9,810 nucleotides of DNA from Methylophilaceae bacterium (GTDB taxonomy: Bacteria > Pseudomonadota > Gammaproteobacteria > Burkholderiales > Methylophilaceae), in NCBI GenBank assembly GCA_947379975.1, contig CANCPF010000045.1, positions 1-9,810 of the forward strand. The letters are read 5' to 3'. Positions 7,987 through 9,810 of the stretch are shown in pieces. How positions within the stretch are numbered: the first letter of the stretch is position 1; each line of letters opens with the position of its first letter. Made by a program: the position numbers and the translations under genes. The notes beneath the pieces are model-generated. The model saw only the letters and a list, made by a program, of their open reading frames with translations. It did no database searches and had not been told where the DNA came from.

Positions 7987-8008
7987 ATTTTTGATATACG
8001 TCAAAAAT
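7987..8008. promoter_or_regulatory. FNR/ANR-like box inside a 22-bp palindrome, shared by two divergent genes
   Basis: The arms ATTTTTGA (7987-7994) and TCAAAAAT (8001-8008) are perfect inverted repeats around 6 bp. The inner 14 bp, 7991-8004, reads TTGAT-ATAC-GTCAA and matches the FNR/ANR consensus TTGAT-N4-ATCAA at 9 of 10 defined positions. Candidate -10 hexamers lie 31 bp from its centre on both sides, so it sits near -40.5/-41.5 for both the phosphoketolase gene and glgP, the class-II activator position. Known FNR-type proteins activate under low oxygen; a Crp/Fnr relative with another signal is possible. No regulator gene is present in the window. Confidence 0.6.
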
Positions 8009-8025
8009 TTAACTGGCAAAGTAAC

Positions 8026-8031
8026 TATCAT
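8026..8031 (+). promoter_or_regulatory. Candidate -10 of the glgP promoter
   Basis: TATCAT matches TATAAT at 5 of 6 positions and is centred exactly 31 bp from the centre of the FNR-like box, mirroring the -10 on the other side. No -35 is present at 17 bp (AAAAAT). Predicted start of transcription is near 8038, giving a leader of about 73 nt. Confidence 0.4.
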
Positions 8032-8045
8032 CTGAAATTAGCCAT

Positions 8046-8059
8046 GTGATTCATATCAT
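8046..8059. promoter_or_regulatory. Second, weaker Crp/Fnr-like palindrome
   Basis: GTGAT-TCAT-ATCAT has the TGAT-N4-ATCA core of Crp/Fnr-family sites, matching the FNR consensus at 8 of 10 positions. In an overlapping register starting at 8045 it has a perfect left CRP half (TGTGA) but only a 3/5 right half. Its centre is 55 bp from the first box and about 14 bp downstream of the predicted glgP start, where a bound protein would more likely repress than activate. Confidence 0.3.
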
Positions 8060-8100
8060 CAATCTGTTTCATTAATCACAGCCAAAACTTACATCCATGA

Positions 8101-8108
8101 AAGGAAAG
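8101..8108 (+). promoter_or_regulatory. Ribosome binding site of glgP
   Basis: AAGGAAAG ends 2 nt before the ATG at 8111, with its GGA core about 5-6 nt away: a close but adequate Shine-Dalgarno. It supports the short N-terminus. Confidence 0.6.
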
Positions 8109-8110
8109 TC

Positions 8111-9805
8111 ATGCTAGAGGCGTTTATCCACTCACCGCGTGTGGCATACTTTTCTATGGAAATTGCGTTGCGCAATGAAATACCTACTTATGCCGGCGGT
8201 CTTGGTGTTTTGGCTGGCGATATGGTCCGCTCCGCTGCTGATTTGATGTTACCTATGGTAGCCATCAGCTTAGTCAGTCGCGCCGGCTATTTTCGGCAAA
8301 GAATTGATGAGCAAGGTCGTCAGCAAGAACTGCCCGATTATTGGCAGCCAGAACTTTGGGCAAAGCCGCTAGATGCAAAAGTTGCCGTCACCATTGAAGG
8401 GCGTGCTGTTTGGGTAAGCGCTTGGCTATATTTAGTAGAAGGTATTAGCGGCGGAAAGCAACCAGTATTATTGTTAGATACTGACCTGAACGAAAACACA
8501 GCGGAGGACCGCGAGCTCACACATTATCTTTACGGTGGTGATAATTGCTACCGCTTAAAACAAGAAATTGTGCTGGGCATTGGCGGCGTGCGTTTATTGC
8601 AAGCGCTAGGTTTTAGCATTTTCCACTATCACATGAACGAAGGTCACTCGGCATTTTTAGGGGTAGAACTATTACGTCGCCATGCCTACCCGGCTGATGA
8701 AGTGAGATATGGCGAGCCGCATTACGATATTCCGCACGTGCGAGAAATGTGTAGCTTTACCACGCATACGCCAGTTGAAGCTGGGCATGATAGTTTTGAT
8801 TACAACTTAGTTAATCGCATATTTGATAGCAGCTTTGATATTGCCTCTATTCGACAGCTCGCTGGCAATGATGCGCTGAACATGACACGCCTAGCCTTAA
8901 ATTTGAGTGAATATGTAAATGGCGTTGCCAAAAGCCATGCGGATGTTTCTAATAAAATGTTTCCTGGTTATCAAGTGCATGCCATTACCAACGGTGTGCA
9001 CCCGCTAACTTGGGCGGCAGCCAGTTTTCGTGAAATTTTTAATGTAAGAATTCCCGGCTGGCATCATGAGCCAGAGTTGCTAATACGCGCTGAATGTTGC
9101 ATTAGTGATGATGAAATTATAAATGCACACCTAGAAGCCAAAAAACAGTTAATTGATCAAGTATACGATTTAACTGGAGTTCGACTGGCGCTTAACCTTC
9201 CTATCATATCCTTTGCCAGACGCATGACCGCCTACAAGCGGCCAGACATGTTGTTTTCCGATATTGAAAGATTAAAGGAAATTGCTAAAAAATATCCGAT
9301 TCAGATAATCATGAGTGGCAAAGCCCACCCCAGTGACGACAGTGGGAAAGCACTGATTGAAGCCTTGCATAACTATGCAAAACAATTAGAAGGAATTATT
9401 CCAGCAGTTTATCTACCAAACTATAACTTAGCCATTGCACACGGCATGGTTTCAGGCAGTGACATTTGGCTAAACACGCCATTACGGCCTTATGAAGCGT
9501 CTGGCACTAGCGGCATGAAAGCAGCACTTAACGGCGTTCCCAGCTTATCAATACTAGATGGCTGGTGGATTGAAGGCTGTATTGAAGGCATTACCGGCTG
9601 GGCAATCGGCAACCTGTCTAGCAGTAATGGCAGCGATGCCAGCGATTTATATTATAAGTTGGAGCAGGTGGTTTTGCCGCTTTATTATAAGGAAGATAAG
9701 AGCGGCTGGACCAAAATAATGAAATATGCAATTAGTAAAAATGCATCGTACTTTAATAGCCATCGCATGATGCGACGCTATTTAATTGAAGCTTATACTA
9801 GGTAA
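8111..9805 (+). CDS. glgP: Alpha-glucan (glycogen/maltodextrin) phosphorylase, short form
   Basis: This 564-residue PLP enzyme (GT35, the alpha-glucan phosphorylase subfamily distinct from E. coli GlgP/MalP) uses phosphate to release glucose-1-phosphate from glycogen or maltodextrin in the cytoplasm. Visible motifs in order: VAYFSMEIALRNEIPTYAGG and LGVLAGD near the N-terminus, HMNEGHSAFL, FTTHTPVEAGHDSF, ITNGVHPLTW, FARRMTAYKRPDML, SGKAHPSDD (G403-K404-A-H406) and EASGTSGMKAALNG, where K470 is the expected PLP-binding lysine. It lacks the roughly 100-residue N-terminal DUF3417 region of the 700-850-residue relatives; archaeal maltodextrin phosphorylases of similar short length exist. The C-terminus is complete, ending in a typical HRMMRRYLIEAY segment. 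ATG 8111 follows AAGGAAAG. The frame upstream is closed by a stop at 8039-8041 and has no other ATG, so the short N-terminus is real. It is transcribed divergently from the phosphoketolase gene across a shared FNR-like box. Confidence 0.9.
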   Translation: MLEAFIHSPRVAYFSMEIALRNEIPTYAGGLGVLAGDMVRSAADLMLPMVAISLVSRAGYFRQRIDEQGRQQELPDYWQPELWAKPLDAKVAVTIEGRAVWVSAWLYLVEGISGGKQPVLLLDTDLNENTAEDRELTHYLYGGDNCYRLKQEIVLGIGGVRLLQALGFSIFHYHMNEGHSAFLGVELLRRHAYPADEVRYGEPHYDIPHVREMCSFTTHTPVEAGHDSFDYNLVNRIFDSSFDIASIRQLAGNDALNMTRLALNLSEYVNGVAKSHADVSNKMFPGYQVHAITNGVHPLTWAAASFREIFNVRIPGWHHEPELLIRAECCISDDEIINAHLEAKKQLIDQVYDLTGVRLALNLPIISFARRMTAYKRPDMLFSDIERLKEIAKKYPIQIIMSGKAHPSDDSGKALIEALHNYAKQLEGIIPAVYLPNYNLAIAHGMVSGSDIWLNTPLRPYEASGTSGMKAALNGVPSLSILDGWWIEGCIEGITGWAIGNLSSSNGSDASDLYYKLEQVVLPLYYKEDKSGWTKIMKYAISKNASYFNSHRMMRRYLIEAYTR

Positions 9806-9810
9806 AAAAA

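Noticed and set aside
8097..8117. Six-codon upstream frame ATG AAA GGA ... TAG overlapping the glgP start
   Set aside because: It contains the glgP ribosome binding site and has none of its own; too short to claim as a leader peptide.

Overview
The window carries six protein-coding genes on both strands of a moderately AT-rich chromosome. Gene content (hpnCDE squalene genes, an MgtA-type Mg2+ ATPase, a divergent phosphoketolase, a short alpha-glucan phosphorylase) and protein style suggest a Gram-negative proteobacterium. A low-GC betaproteobacterium of the Nitrosomonadales/Methylophilaceae kind is my best guess, but no rRNA or other marker is present to fix this. I see no tRNA, rRNA, insertion sequence, CRISPR or phage gene, so this looks like ordinary chromosome.

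Region 1 (1-2770, + strand) is the hopanoid-type squalene operon: hpnC (5' end cut off by the window), hpnD and hpnE. The genes are 8 nt apart and then overlap by 1 nt. Together they turn two farnesyl diphosphates into squalene: HpnD makes presqualene diphosphate, HpnC makes hydroxysqualene, HpnE reduces it. No squalene-hopene cyclase gene follows; a convergent gene begins 50 nt after hpnE.

Region 2 (2821-5364, - strand) is a complete P-type ATPase of the MgtA/MgtB Mg2+-import family. It has its own upstream region (5365-5511) with a consensus -35 embedded in a TTGAC-N4-GTCAA palindrome and an AT-rich leader with a short direct repeat.

Region 3 (5512-9805) is a divergent pair: a phosphoketolase-family ThDP enzyme (- strand) and a short alpha-glucan (glycogen) phosphorylase (+ strand), separated by about 200 nt. 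That spacer holds the most interesting signal in the window: an FNR/ANR-like box (TTGAT-N4-GTCAA) inside a longer palindrome, with a plausible -10 hexamer exactly 31 bp away on each side and no good -35 paired with either. This is the geometry of one class-II activator site serving both genes. A second, weaker Crp/Fnr-like palindrome lies on the glgP side, and the mgtA promoter palindrome is of the same type. My inference is that phosphoketolase, glycogen breakdown and possibly Mg2+ uptake are induced together when oxygen or respiration is limiting: glycogen is phosphorolysed to glucose-1-phosphate and sugar phosphates are split by phosphate to acetyl phosphate, saving ATP at both steps. The enzyme families are well supported; the shared regulation is a hypothesis from sequence pattern only.
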